A DNA stretch of 64,000 nucleotides from Pelecanus crispus (taxonomy: Eukaryota; Chordata; Aves; Pelecaniformes; Pelecanidae), in the NCBI RefSeq assembly GCF_030463565.1, contig NC_134676.1:29761228-29825227 (forward strand), in the 5' to 3' direction. The position numbers were made by a program, and so were the translations under genes. Positions 1-10,066 of this stretch are shown piece by piece. Position 1 is the stretch's first letter. Each line of letters begins with the position of its first letter. The notes beneath the pieces were generated by a model. That model was not told the DNA's origin. It did not search any database and saw nothing but the letters and a program-made list of their open reading frames with translations.

Positions 1-931
1 ATTTTGGCCATGCTTGCCCTGTCCAAATCTGCCTTAATTCCCTGCTCACCTAGCCTAAATTTAATTCCCTGTGCCTGGTGTTTCCCAATGCCTAGCTGTA
101 CACTTACTCAGGATCACTGAACTTCTGAGGCCAACAGACAATTCACTGTATGGCTCAGACCTGCAGACTGATGTATCAATTAGACTAACTCTTGGCCTGA
201 GCTTTATGAGCCAGCAGATGACATCTGCCTAGGGCACTTCCATCCCATGTAATTCAGTGCATAACGTAGGTGAGCCTCTCAAAGAAAGCAAGCCATAAAC
301 TAAATGTGTATAAAGAGTATTTTTCTTGTGCTTGAGTTCTGTGTGCTCAAAGCCGCCAGTTAAGGTACACCTTGCAGCACAGTGCTCCTGGAGGATAACC
401 CTTGCAGAATCAAACCAACTGGAGCAGCATCCTGGTGGGAAGCAATGCTCTCTAGCACCATGCAAAAGTGTAGGAATATAGAAAAATCCCTCCCATTGGG
501 GCAGTGGCACACGGTCAATGTCCTGGTTGGAGGCCAGAGTCCTGGCTAGATCCCAGCTTACCCTGACCCAGGAGCTCTGCAGACAGAGGCTGCTCTTGAC
601 CCTGCTGTGGTCTTCACAAGCAGACAGACTTGTGTTCTGCATTATTTCAAATTGTGAATTAAACAAATATACCTTACTAAGGAACATAGAGGAGGTATGT
701 GCAATGGATTGTGTGTGGCAAGTAAGATCTTTCTCTCCTGATGTCTGCAGGCAGGTATGATATTAGTGGCAAAGATGAAGAAGGAATAGTGTGTCAAGCT
801 GCTAGGTGCAGTGATGATAACCTTTGGTTTTGCCTAATAACAGTAGAGGGGTGATGTGGAGAGGTCTCACATTAAAGACGGCATGTGGGACAATATCCTC
901 CAACATTCCTTCCTCTTTCTTCTGAAAACGT
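1..931. other. Unique non-coding sequence
   Basis: No gene or recognisable repeat is visible. The longest open frame lies on the minus strand at 229-687 (152 codons). It shows no domain, no compositional coding signal and no splice context, and a second unrelated frame overlaps it on the plus strand. I treat both as chance frames. The stretch ends where the CR1 tail begins. Confidence 0.6.
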
Positions 932-1616
932 ATTCATAGAATCATAGAATCATAGAATCATAGAATGCTTTGGGTTGGAAGGGACCTTTAGAGGTCATCT
1001 AGCCCAACCCCCCTGCAGTGAGCAGGGACAGCTTGAACTAGAGCAGGTTGCTCAGAGCCCCATCCAACCTGACCTTGAATGTTGCCAGGGATGGGGCCTC
1101 TACTATCTCTCTGGGCAACCTGTTCCAGTGCTTGACCACCCTCATTGTAAAAAACTTCTTTCTAATGTCTAGTCGAAATCTATTCTTCTTTAGTTTAAAT
1201 CCATTATTCCTTGTCCTGTCACAACAGGCCTTGTTAAAAAGATTCTCCTCATCCTTCCTGTAGGCCCCCTTTAAGTATTGAAAGGCCGCAATAAGGTCTC
1301 CTTGCAGCCTTCTCTTCTCCAGGCTGAACAATCCCAACTCTTTCAGCCTGGCCTCATAGGAGAGCTGTTCCAGCCCTCGGATCATTTTGGTGGCCCTCTT
1401 CTGGACCCGCTCCAACAGGTCCATGTCCTTCATGTGCTGAGGGCCCCAGAGCTGGATACAGTGCTCCAGGTGGGGTCTTACCAGAGCAGAGTAGAGGGGT
1501 AGAATCACCTCCCTCAACCTGCTGGCCACGCTTCTTTTGATGCAGCCCAGGATACGGTTGGCTTTCTGGGCTGCAAGCGCACATTGCTGGCTCATGTTCA
1601 GCTTTTCATCTACCAT
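932..1616 (-). mobile_element. CR1 LINE, 5'-truncated copy (family A)
   Basis: This is a non-LTR retrotransposon copy read on the minus strand. Its 3' end lies at the left and carries about four copies of the octamer that reads ATTCTATG on the element strand, followed inward by the CR1 3' UTR (seen on the plus strand as ttgggttggaagggacc). The coding part of ORF2 begins at 1038 and runs to the 5' truncation near 1616. Truncation at the 5' end with an intact 3' tail is the usual result of target-primed reverse transcription stopping early. By eye the translated part differs from the family A copy at 61451-62541 at about 15 of 191 residues, so the two belong to one subfamily. No target-site duplication is evident, as is usual for CR1. 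Confidence 0.95.
1038..1616 (-). pseudogene. CR1 ORF2 C-terminal fragment (reverse transcriptase thumb and tail)
   Basis: The frame is open for 192 codons and encodes only the C-terminal part of the CR1 ORF2 polyprotein (endonuclease plus reverse transcriptase), downstream of the catalytic site. Recognisable family motifs in order are [81 protein letters not shown] and [15 protein letters not shown], ending at a natural stop. The apparent ATG at the 5' end is only the first methionine-like codon after the truncation point and is not a real start. The endonuclease and the reverse-transcriptase palm with its aspartate pair are missing, so no active product is possible. No stop or frameshift interrupts the remaining part, which suggests a fairly young insertion. 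Confidence 0.93.
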
Positions 1617-2677
1617 TCATTGGCATTGTCTGTGAAAATGCATTTCTTTCTGAGGAAGTCTGGCATTCTTAGCTTTCCAAGCACTCACCCAAATCACAAA
1701 ACCATAAGCTGAAGCTGTCTTACACATTTTGTGAGGTAAGTTTTTTCTCACAAGGAAGACGATGCAAACACAAACTGCTTAAATCCTGTCTGATTTGCAG
1801 ACATGTTAAACCTGATTAATGTAATGACTTCACTGATGAAGGTACCTTCACTTAAGCTTAAGAATATTTTTCAAACTATCAGGGTTGCTAACTCTTGTGA
1901 AATGCTATGGTAATTCTTCAGTGCATCTGAAAACCGAGACAATTAGTTTGTTGAGTTACTAAGTTACACATCTGGATTTTGTTTTTGGACAGTCTGGTTT
2001 TGGAAGTATTGAATGTCTCCTTTATAGTGCTTTTTGCCAACTGCTCAAGATTTTGAGGATGCTACATGAGAGCAATTAAGGATTTACCACCTTTGTCTCA
2101 ATTTAGGCTCAGGGTTCCAGACACAGAAGAATTTTTCTTATTGTCTTATTTTCCCCTCATTCCACCAGTTAACTCTATTTGGTTCCTTTTTACTGAGTCT
2201 TCAATTTAATCACATTGCCTTGTTTAGCCTTCCAAGCCTCTTGTTAAGGGGCAATAAGCACTTCCTCTTCATTATTAATTCAGAGAATGAAATGCCCAAG
2301 TCACATAAATTTGTTCAAGATTTCAATTTTATCTTTATCACCACACTTAATAAGCTCAGTGGGAGAAATACTATTGATATAGAAGCTGCATTTTGTTAAA
2401 TATTTCACTTGGTATGATGGCCTCCATTCTGCTTCCCTCTGTTGCTTTGATACACTGTTCCCATTGATACATTAATCTGTAAAATTCTCTTGTTGGTTCC
2501 ACTGAACATTTTGTAAAACAAAATAGCAAAATCTACATCCAAAGACATTGGCTCAAATAACTTGTTCTACAGCTCCATTGAAATCCATCACCTGAGGAAT
2601 GAGTTTGGCCAGCTGGTTCAATCTTTCCAGTTACTTGCCGTATAGTGGTCCAAATTTCCTTTGATAAATCTTGAAAA
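1617..2677. other. Unique AT-rich sequence
   Basis: I see no open frame of note, repeat or RNA gene between the two CR1 clusters. Confidence 0.5.
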
Positions 2678-2747
2678 CACGGAACAACCCAGGTTGGAAG
2701 GGACATCAGAAGTTCATCTGGTCCAACCTTTCATGGTTCCAGAGCAG
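2678..2747 (-). mobile_element. CR1 3'-end fragment
   Basis: About 70 bases resemble the CR1 3' UTR on the minus strand (gaacaacccaggttggaagg, then catctggtccaacc). There is no coding part. The piece directly abuts the next CR1 3' end, so it is either the remains of an older insertion or part of a serial insertion site. Confidence 0.6.
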
Positions 2748-2870
2748 TCATAGAATCATAGAATCATAGAATCATTTAGGTTGGAAAAGACCTTTAAAAT
2801 CATCCAGTCCAACCATTAACATAACATTACCGAGTCCACCACTAAACCAGTTAAAGGTAGAGTAGCAGTT
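2748..2870 (-). mobile_element. CR1 3'-end fragment with octamer tail
   Basis: On the plus strand three catagaat-type octamers are followed by ttaggttggaaaagaccttt and a stretch like the CR1 3' UTR (tccagtccaaccattaac, ccaccactaaaccag). The piece is minus-strand and severely 5'-truncated, with no coding sequence. The inner boundary is uncertain: the sequence at 2856-2915 could be unrelated DNA. Confidence 0.85.
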
Positions 2871-2917
2871 TCATGTTTCCTGGCTTGGTGGCTGGATTAT
2901 TTATAATGCAAGTAAAA

Positions 2918-5192
2918 ACTAGGAATCATTAAGATTGGAGAGGACCTCTAAGATCATCAGTCCAATCATCAACCCAACACCACCATGCCCACTAAACCAT
3001 GTCAAAAAGTGCCACGTCTACCCGTTTTTTGAACTCTTCCAGGGATGGTGACTCTACCACCTCTCTGGGCAGCCTGTTCCAATGCTTGACTATTCTTTCT
3101 ATGAAGAAATTTTTCCTAATATCCAATCTAAACCTCCCCTGATGCAGCTTGACCCCATTTCCTCTTGTTCTATCACTAACTACTTGGGAGAAAGACCAAC
3201 ACCCACCTCACTACAACCTCCTTTCAGGTAGTTGTAGAGAGCGATAAGGTCACCTCTCCCCTCAGCCTCCTCTTCTCCAGGCTAAACAACCCCAGTTCCC
3301 TCAACTGCTCCTCATAAGGCCTGTGCTCCAGACCCTTCACCAGCTTTGTTGCCCTTCTCTGAACACGCTCCAGAACCTCAATGTCTTTCTTGTAGTGAGG
3401 GGACCAACACTGGACACAGTATTCCAGGTGCGCCCTCACCAGCACTGAGTACAGGGGAACAATCACCTCCCTGCTGCTGCTGGCCACACTATTCCTGATC
3501 CAAGCCAGGATGCTGTTGGCCTTCTTGGCCACCTGCGCACACTGCTGGCTCATGTTCAGCCTGCTGTCAACCAGCACCCCCAGGTCCTTTTCTGCTGGGC
3601 AACTTCCCAGCCACTCTTCCCCAAGCCTGTAGCGTTGCATGGGGTTGTTGTGACCCAAGTGCAGGACCCAGCACTTGGCCTTGTTAAACCTCATACAGCT
3701 GGCCTTGGCCCATCGGTCCAGCCTGTCCAGGTCCCTCTGCAGGGCCATCCTACCCTCCAGCAGATCGACACTCCCACCCAGTTTGGTGTCATCTGCAAAC
3801 TTACTGAGGGCGCACTCAATCCCTTCATCCAGATCGTTGATAAAGATGTTAAACAAGGCTGGCCCCAAAACAGAGCCCTGGGGAACACCGCTCGTGACCG
3901 GCCGCCAACTGGACTTAACTCCATTTACCACTACTCTCTGGGCTCAGCTACCCAACCAGTTTTTTACCCAGTGAAGACTACGCCCATCCAAGCCATGAGC
4001 TGCCAGCTTCCCAAGGAGAATGCTATGGGACACTGTGTCAAAGGCTTTGCTGAAGTCCAGGTAAATGACATCCACAGCTTTTCCTTCATCCACCAGGTGG
4101 GTCACCAGGTCATAGAAGGAGATCAGGTTGGTCAAGCAGGACCTGCCTTTCATGAACCCATGGTGGCTGGGCCCGATCCCCCGGTTGACCTGCACATGCT
4201 TGTTGAGCGCACTCAATATGAACAACTCCATAACCTTTCCTGGCACCGAGGTCAGGCTGACAGGCCTGTAGTTCCCCGGGTCCTCCTTCCGGCCCTTCTT
4301 GTAGATGGGCATCACATTGGCAAGCCTCTGGTCATCAGGGACCTCCCTTGTTAACCAGGGCTGGTGATGGATGATGGAAAGTGGCTTGGCGAGCTCCTCT
4401 GCCAGCTCCCTTAATACTCTCGGGTGGATCCCATCTGGCCCCATAGACTTGTGAGCATCCAGGTGGCATACCAGGTCATTAACTTCTTCCCCCTGGACTA
4501 TGGGGGCTCCATTCTGCTCCTCATCCCTGTCTTCCAGCTCAGGGGCCTGAGTACCCTGGAAGTGACTGGTCTGGCTATTAAAGACAGAGGCAAAGAAGGC
4601 ATTAAGTACGTCAGCCTTTTCCTCATCCTTGGTGACAAAGTTTCCCCTCACATCCAGCAAAGGATGGAGATTCTCCTTGGCTCTCTTTTTGTTGTTAATG
4701 TACTCGTAAAAACATTTTTTATTATCTTTTACAACGGTGGCCAGATTGAGTTCTAGCTGGGCTTTTGCTTTTCTAATTTCCTCTCTACATGACCTATCAA
4801 GATCCCTGTACTCTTCCTGAGTTGCTTGCCCCTTCTTCCAAAGGTGGCAAACTCTCCTTTTTCCCCTGAGTCTCAGCAAAAGCTCCCTGTTCATCCAGAT
4901 CAGTCATCTTCCCTGCCAGTTGGTCTTATGGCACATGGGGACAGCCTGCTCCTGCACCCTTAAGACTTCCTTCTTGAAGAAGGCCCAGGCTTCCTGGACC
5001 CTTTTGCCTTTCAGGACTGCCTCCCAAGGGACTTTCCCAGCCAGGGTCCTGAACAGGCCAAAGTCTGCCCTCTGGTAGTCCATGGTAACAGTTTTGTTGC
5101 CCCTCCTCCTTACATCACCAAGAATCGAAAACTCTATCACATCATGGTCACTAAGCCCAAGACAGCCTCCAACCACAACATCTCCCATGAGT
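2918..5192 (-). mobile_element. CR1 LINE, 2.3-kb copy (family B)
   Basis: This is the longest LINE copy in the window, read on the minus strand. The 3' UTR lies at about 2918-3180 and begins with a degenerate tail (ggaatcattaagattggaga). ORF2 follows from the end of the endonuclease through the whole reverse transcriptase. The 5' end stops close to 5190, just upstream of the endonuclease GDVVVGG stretch, where a short AGTCTTGCA repeat begins. A full CR1 is about 4.5 kb with two ORFs, so roughly half the element is present and ORF1 is absent. Its protein motifs match the outer element at 60772-63655. Confidence 0.95.
3224..5192 (-). pseudogene. CR1 ORF2 remnant: endonuclease end plus reverse transcriptase
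   Basis: One minus-strand frame can be followed for about 1.9 kb. The endonuclease end shows the catalytic SDH motif at 5144-5152 (SDHDVIEF). The linker contains KKGQATQEEYRDL. The reverse transcriptase shows [54 protein letters not shown] and the catalytic FADD at 3788-3799, followed by CMRFNKAKC and the thumb. Both catalytic aspartates are intact. The frame is broken by a TGA at 4904-4906 and a TGA at 3944-3946. The second stop stands where related copies have arginine CGA, so it fits CpG decay. Near 3245-3260 about 5 extra bases, relative to the copy at 63.37 kb, shift the frame and end it at 3224. The product is therefore dead, although only a few lesions separate it from an open frame. 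Confidence 0.93.
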
Positions 5193-5238
5193 CTTGCATA
5201 TTGGAGTCTCCAGTCTTGCATATTGCAGCAGTCTTGCA
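5190..5238. repeat. Three short AGTCTTGCA repeats at the CR1 5' boundary
   Basis: AGTCTTGCA occurs at about 5190, 5212 and 5230, and the first two copies extend to AGTCTTGCATATTG. The cluster sits exactly where CR1 homology stops. It may be a small templated insertion made during 5' joining of the element, or pre-existing repetitive DNA. Confidence 0.7.
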
Positions 5239-5668
5239 AGGATCCATAATTTGACATAAGGTTAAATTTGGGTGGTATACCACAGCTCATCTGCAAAGCG
5301 TCCAGGAAAGTTTGACGTTCAGTTCTTGAAAATGTACTTGCATTTTTGAAAATGATATGATGGGTTTATCTGTTATTGTTACTATGTCAAAACCAAGAGA
5401 TTTCAACTAGTTTGGGATCCCAAAGAGTAAAGAATTCTGCAGATAAGCAGCAAGCTCTGTCAAAAGCCTAGGATTTATTTACATTATTATCTAATTAGAA
5501 AACAAAGAGTAAAAGGAAAACAAAACGACTTTCAAAATGCCTTGTAGCAGGGTCAGGAATGAGAAGCCAGTTCTTCCAAATTCTTCTCTATGAGCCTGTC
5601 TACTACACCACATTATCTCATCAAGATAAGCAGATTAAGTTAACATCTTGTCACATGAAACAGCTTGT

Positions 5669-5878
5669 ACATGTAAATTATATGTGTGTGTGTCTGTGTA
5701 TGTGTAGGTATGCAGATGAATACCTACATATTTCCATACAAACTTTTAAAAGTTTTCTTGGGTAGATGTAAATATAAATTACATGTAAATTATATGTGTG
5801 TGTCTGTGTATGTGTAGGTATGCAGATGAATGCCTACATATTTCAATACAAACTTTTTAAAGTTTTCTCGGGTAGATG
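5669..5878. repeat. Tandem duplication, two copies of about 100 bp
   Basis: Copy 1 (about 5669-5768) and copy 2 (about 5781-5878) share acatgtaaattatatgtgtg, tgtctgtgtatgtgtaggta, tgcagatgaatrcctacata and the end ttttctygggtagatg. A 12-base AT-rich spacer separates them, giving a period of about 110-112 bp. The copies differ by two bases in the TG run and a handful of substitutions, which points to a fairly recent duplication. Confidence 0.95.
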
Positions 5879-6589
5879 AGATTCTTTTCCCATGAGCTTT
5901 GACTTTCACATGAAACACAAATATTTTGATGATGTCCTTTCAGGATAAATTGTGTTATGTTTTTATCCTTTCTGTTTCTTGTTTATTTTCTGCTCCTGTA
6001 ACTTCACTTGTCTTTCTGTTGTCTGCAAAATACTAAAGAAAAAACACTTGAAACAGTAGCACTTGGAGAACAAGCTTGGTGCCACCCCATAGCCACATGA
6101 CCTTTGTCTTATGTCAGTCTATATTTTTTTCAACAATGTTACACGGGCTCAAACCACTATATTGCAATTATTTACACACACAGAGGTTGTATCACTGCCT
6201 TTGCCAAGTTATATAGGCATGTGAATACATAAACTACTGTCCTAGTAGTTTTGAAAATGGTAAAGAAATTATGTATCTATTTGCAAGTTTGGACAATACA
6301 TAACTTAAAAATCTGATAATGAGATATCAATACATAATTTCTGTAGTACATAAAATGCAATACATAATTGGTGTAATTATTAAAAATATTGGCAATTTAT
6401 ATATGCAATTATTTGCACTAGGGGAACAATGCCTAGTGTTTTAAAAACTATAATTGGGACAGTCAGGATAGAAAATTTTCCCTTCATGTCTGTCCTGATG
6501 CAAGAACTTATGAAATCCTCAATTCTGGCTGCTCAAGCCATCACTGGAGGTCTGTTTGGTATGTGATGACAGGAAAGCTATTTTCAACC

Positions 6590-6602
6590 TTTTTTTTTTT
6601 TT
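6590..6602. repeat. T homopolymer
   Basis: A run of 13 T is followed by aatgcag. There is no sign that it is the tail of a retrocopy. Confidence 0.9.
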
Positions 6603-7360
6603 AATGCAGATGAATTTATAGTGTTGGAGCCAAATGAAACATTGTTCATTGATACACAGGAGGCACCTAAAATGTGTCTACAAAAGGGTAACAACATTCT
6701 TGATCCCCTCCCAGCTGCTCTCTCTCATCTCAACTTCTTTCCCTGTCCCTCACCCTTCCCCTGAGCTTGAGCAAAGGTGAATATGTATGTACCAGTTTTG
6801 AAGGGCCCACAGAGATACTAATGAGCTGAAAGTGCACAGACTCTCTTAGCTATGGAGGATGCATATTTTACCATTCAAGATCATGTTTTCTTAAGTATTT
6901 ACTTAACTTCCAATGACTAACAGAATCCTTGTATCACCAAGAACTGGCTTGAACTGTATTTTTCCTAGTAGCATGTCCCTGAGGTGAGACCAAGGACCAG
7001 CATTTTTAGAGGTGTTACTCTGCTCTGTAAAACTTTGACAACTTTTTTCCTTTTCCAAAGAGATATTTGCAAGCAGGATCCTGGCAGATGTGGTCCACTG
7101 CAATGAGCTCCAGAAAAATGTCAGGTGTTTCTGCCCCCAGCTCTCTAACCCTGTCCCTGTGCCAGAGGCTTGCCATCCGCAGTGCCGGCCGCGGGGATGT
7201 GGGTTTGTGTGTTTACTGCCAAGTGTGCCAGCTTCAGCTGCTGTCCATGGCGACATTTACCAGACTGTGACAGAGCTGGGCCAGGTCTCTGCCAAAACCT
7301 GTGGGAACAGGCACCAAATCATCTCTCAGCAGACTCATGCTATAGGGAGCTCTGATTGCT

Positions 7361-7411
7361 TGCACATGCACATGCACGCTCATGTGCGCACACACTCATG
7401 TACACACACAG
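7361..7411. repeat. CA/TG-rich simple repeat
   Basis: This is an irregular mix of CA, CATG and CG-containing dinucleotides (tgcacatgcacatgcacg, gtacacacaca). It is an imperfect microsatellite. Confidence 0.85.
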
Positions 7412-9587
7412 AGCATTTCTTTCATGAATTCTTACTGTTGCTGTGGCTCTCCACCAACTGCAGCTTTGAAGTACCAGTGTTTGGATGAAAATGCTAACAA
7501 TAAAGTAGCCAACACCTGCCAAAATTGCTCACAGACGTTTATGTGTGATTGCAACTTGAGGTCATGTGCAAATCAAGCTCCCGTTTCATTCCAAAAAGAC
7601 TTTAACTTTTGATAAATTTTGTAAGCAATTACCATAAAGTACCACTGCCAGCACTAAACATAGCAATGACCATGAAACTCCATAGTACCCTGTGCTGCTG
7701 AACCACTCCGTTTTGCATTTCTCAGAAACATTTGCCATCTGTTTGAAGAAGAGGATCCCCTACAGCATTTTTTTTTCATTTTGATGATGGAAATAGCATA
7801 ATGATTCAGTCTGATAGCTCTTCTAACAGAAAACTACTGGCATGCAGGAGCTGTGAGAAAAATTAGGTTTGACATCTCACCGTATTCTGAAGCTGACAAA
7901 AAAAAAACCAAACCTGCAAGGCTTTGTGAAGTAATAGCAAATAAATAATTACATAAATTACATTACATAAATGATCACACTGGACACGAGCACTGAAACT
8001 TCAGGTGTAACAGCTGAGTTTCAATATCATGCCCACATAAACACATGCTCCAAAACTTTGGATTTCCCCCTTGAGGGCTGGAAATCTGGACTGAAATACA
8101 ATTGTACTCAAACTCCTGCTATTTGGATTTAGCGAGTGTGACATGCCACTATGACTGCTTCTGGTTTTGGTATGCTGCTGCTTTCTGCTTCTGAGAGCTG
8201 TGCTCTGCAGAGATCAGCAGCCATTTTACAGGGGGCTGTTATAGTCTGCAGCAGGAGACAGACATAGTGTTGATCCTATTTTTAATACAATTGAAAATGT
8301 TTCATGTAGAAGTTGTTTACTTATTGCAGAGAGACATTTGTACTGTGAGCAGTGATCCAGATACAGGCATATATATTCAGGTATATCTCCAGCTGAAATG
8401 GATTTAGATACCATTGTTACATCTTGTGATTAAAAAGGAAAGTTGTTGTCTTACACTGTCATTATCTTTTGAGATTTGGAAAACATTAGCAGGAAATTTT
8501 AACCAGCTTAGCCATCTGAGAATTTTACATCAACATTTTTTTCATCAGAAATTGTCAGCAATCTTTCACATAAAATTTTTTATGAAAATAAAAACTTTTT
8601 TCTGATTCACAAGAAAAAAATCCATTTTATTGCACAGGGATTCCTTTCTGGTCATTCAGAGTGTGTAATGTTTTATTTTATTGTAATTTCATTTAAAAAT
8701 AGCTTTATCAAAAGTATTTTTTTTCTGGAACTGGCTCTAACTAGTAATGATATAAGAAATAAACATTAAAAGTTCAAACAAAAACCAGAATATCAATCTT
8801 AATGACACTTAAATATCACTAGCTTTTAAATATATAAGCACTACATATCTAGAGTGAAAGCTGGTATTTTCTACTAAGCTGTTGTTATCAGGAGCTATAG
8901 AGGTGGGCTACAAAGCTTTCCTTCCTAGGGCTGAGAAATATGAGTTGAGTTTTGTTGCTATTGTTGTAAAGCACTATCAAATTCCAGGATGATGATAATA
9001 GAGAAAATCTGTTTTGAAAAGCTTTTAAGGACAGAGTGTTTAACAACATTTCTGTTTGTATTGTCCAGCAGATTGCTTTGATAACTCTAAAAGCTGAAGC
9101 AGCTGAAGATCTAGAAACAGGCTGAGTGTTTAGACATCATATTACATACTTCTTAGTAGAAAGCAGTTCACAGTTTTGCCTGGTAGATCTCTAATCAAGA
9201 ATCAGCTGGACTGGGGATGAAACAGCTCTGAAAAGATACAGAACATCAGAAATTAAAGGGTTAAAGCCAGTTCTATATCTTGACTGTAATGCAACTGTCA
9301 GCAAAATGAGGTGATAGTAAGATACTTTGCATTTGTATATTACAGCTCCTTTCAACCCAGCCTTTTAAAAAACCTTTCCAATATTAAGCACTTAATATTG
9401 CAAATTGGTTCCTGTGTTTTGTTAGTTATATATATGCCTGGGGACTATGACATTTTTCTAGCTGGTTGTTCACTATCTCAGATGACTTGCTGTCAGCATA
9501 TTTTCCTGTCTCAGGTCAGTGGGGACTAGAAGTAAATATACTAGTGACTTCAGTGAAAGCTCTGCTCTGAATAAAGTCTATAAGGGA

Positions 9588-9741
9588 TTACACAGGTCAG
9601 TGAACAGGTTGCCCAAGGAGGTTGTGGAGTCTCCATCTTTGGAGACACTCAAAACCCAATTCTGCATGGCCCCGAGTGGCCTGCTCTTTGTGACCCTGTT
9701 TTGAGCAGGAGCCCCCCTCCAACGTCAACCATTTTGTGACT
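9588..9741 (+). mobile_element. Old CR1 3'-end relic
   Basis: The plus strand encodes a decayed CR1 C-terminus ([20 protein letters not shown]). It continues with a CR1-like 3' UTR (gagtggcctgctctttgtga, then ctccaacgtcaaccattttg). It lacks the octamer tail and is more diverged than the copies at the window ends, so it is an older insertion of a different subfamily. Boundaries are approximate. Confidence 0.85.
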
Positions 9742-10051
9742 TAGCAGAGGCGCATTGGCTTTCACAGCTCTGAAGATAATCGCATGACTTGGGAAATAAA
9801 TGTCAGCATCTTGGTTGTTGCTGGCTGTGCTGAGTAAACCTACAAAGGCTCCTGCAGCCTACAAGCATAGATCTTATGTAATGGGGCCCAATTTTCAAAA
9901 TAGCTCGGCGTACAATTGTTGCCAGATCAGGAAACTGCTTGAATATTTTGGCAAATCCTTTCCATGTCAGTGGCTTGTCTTAACTTTAATGGCCCTATGT
10001 TTCTTAGCAAGAACTTAAGAAGGTGGAATTTTTCTTTGCAACTATTGTTAC

Positions 10052-10066
10052 ATATATATATATATA
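10052..10066. repeat. (TA)n microsatellite
   Basis: About seven AT dinucleotides are followed by aaacactatgtaaatacgta. It is short and AT-only. Confidence 0.85.

Larger units (their letters stand above)
5239..9587. other. Unique AT-rich sequence with simple repeats
   Basis: Apart from the duplication at 5669-5878, a T-run and a CA-rich patch described separately, I see no gene. Frames at 6903-7612 are short, mutually overlapping on both strands and without a recognisable domain. Confidence 0.5.

Noticed and set aside
229-687. 152-codon minus-strand frame
   Set aside because: No domain, no homology recognised, overlapped by an unrelated plus frame, and no splice or promoter context.
1048-1502. 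Plus-strand frames across the CR1 at 932-1616
   Set aside because: These are antisense shadows of the CR1 ORF2 fragment.
3635-4354. 239-codon plus-strand frame
   Set aside because: It is the antisense of CR1 ORF2. The real coding sense is minus, with clear reverse-transcriptase motifs.
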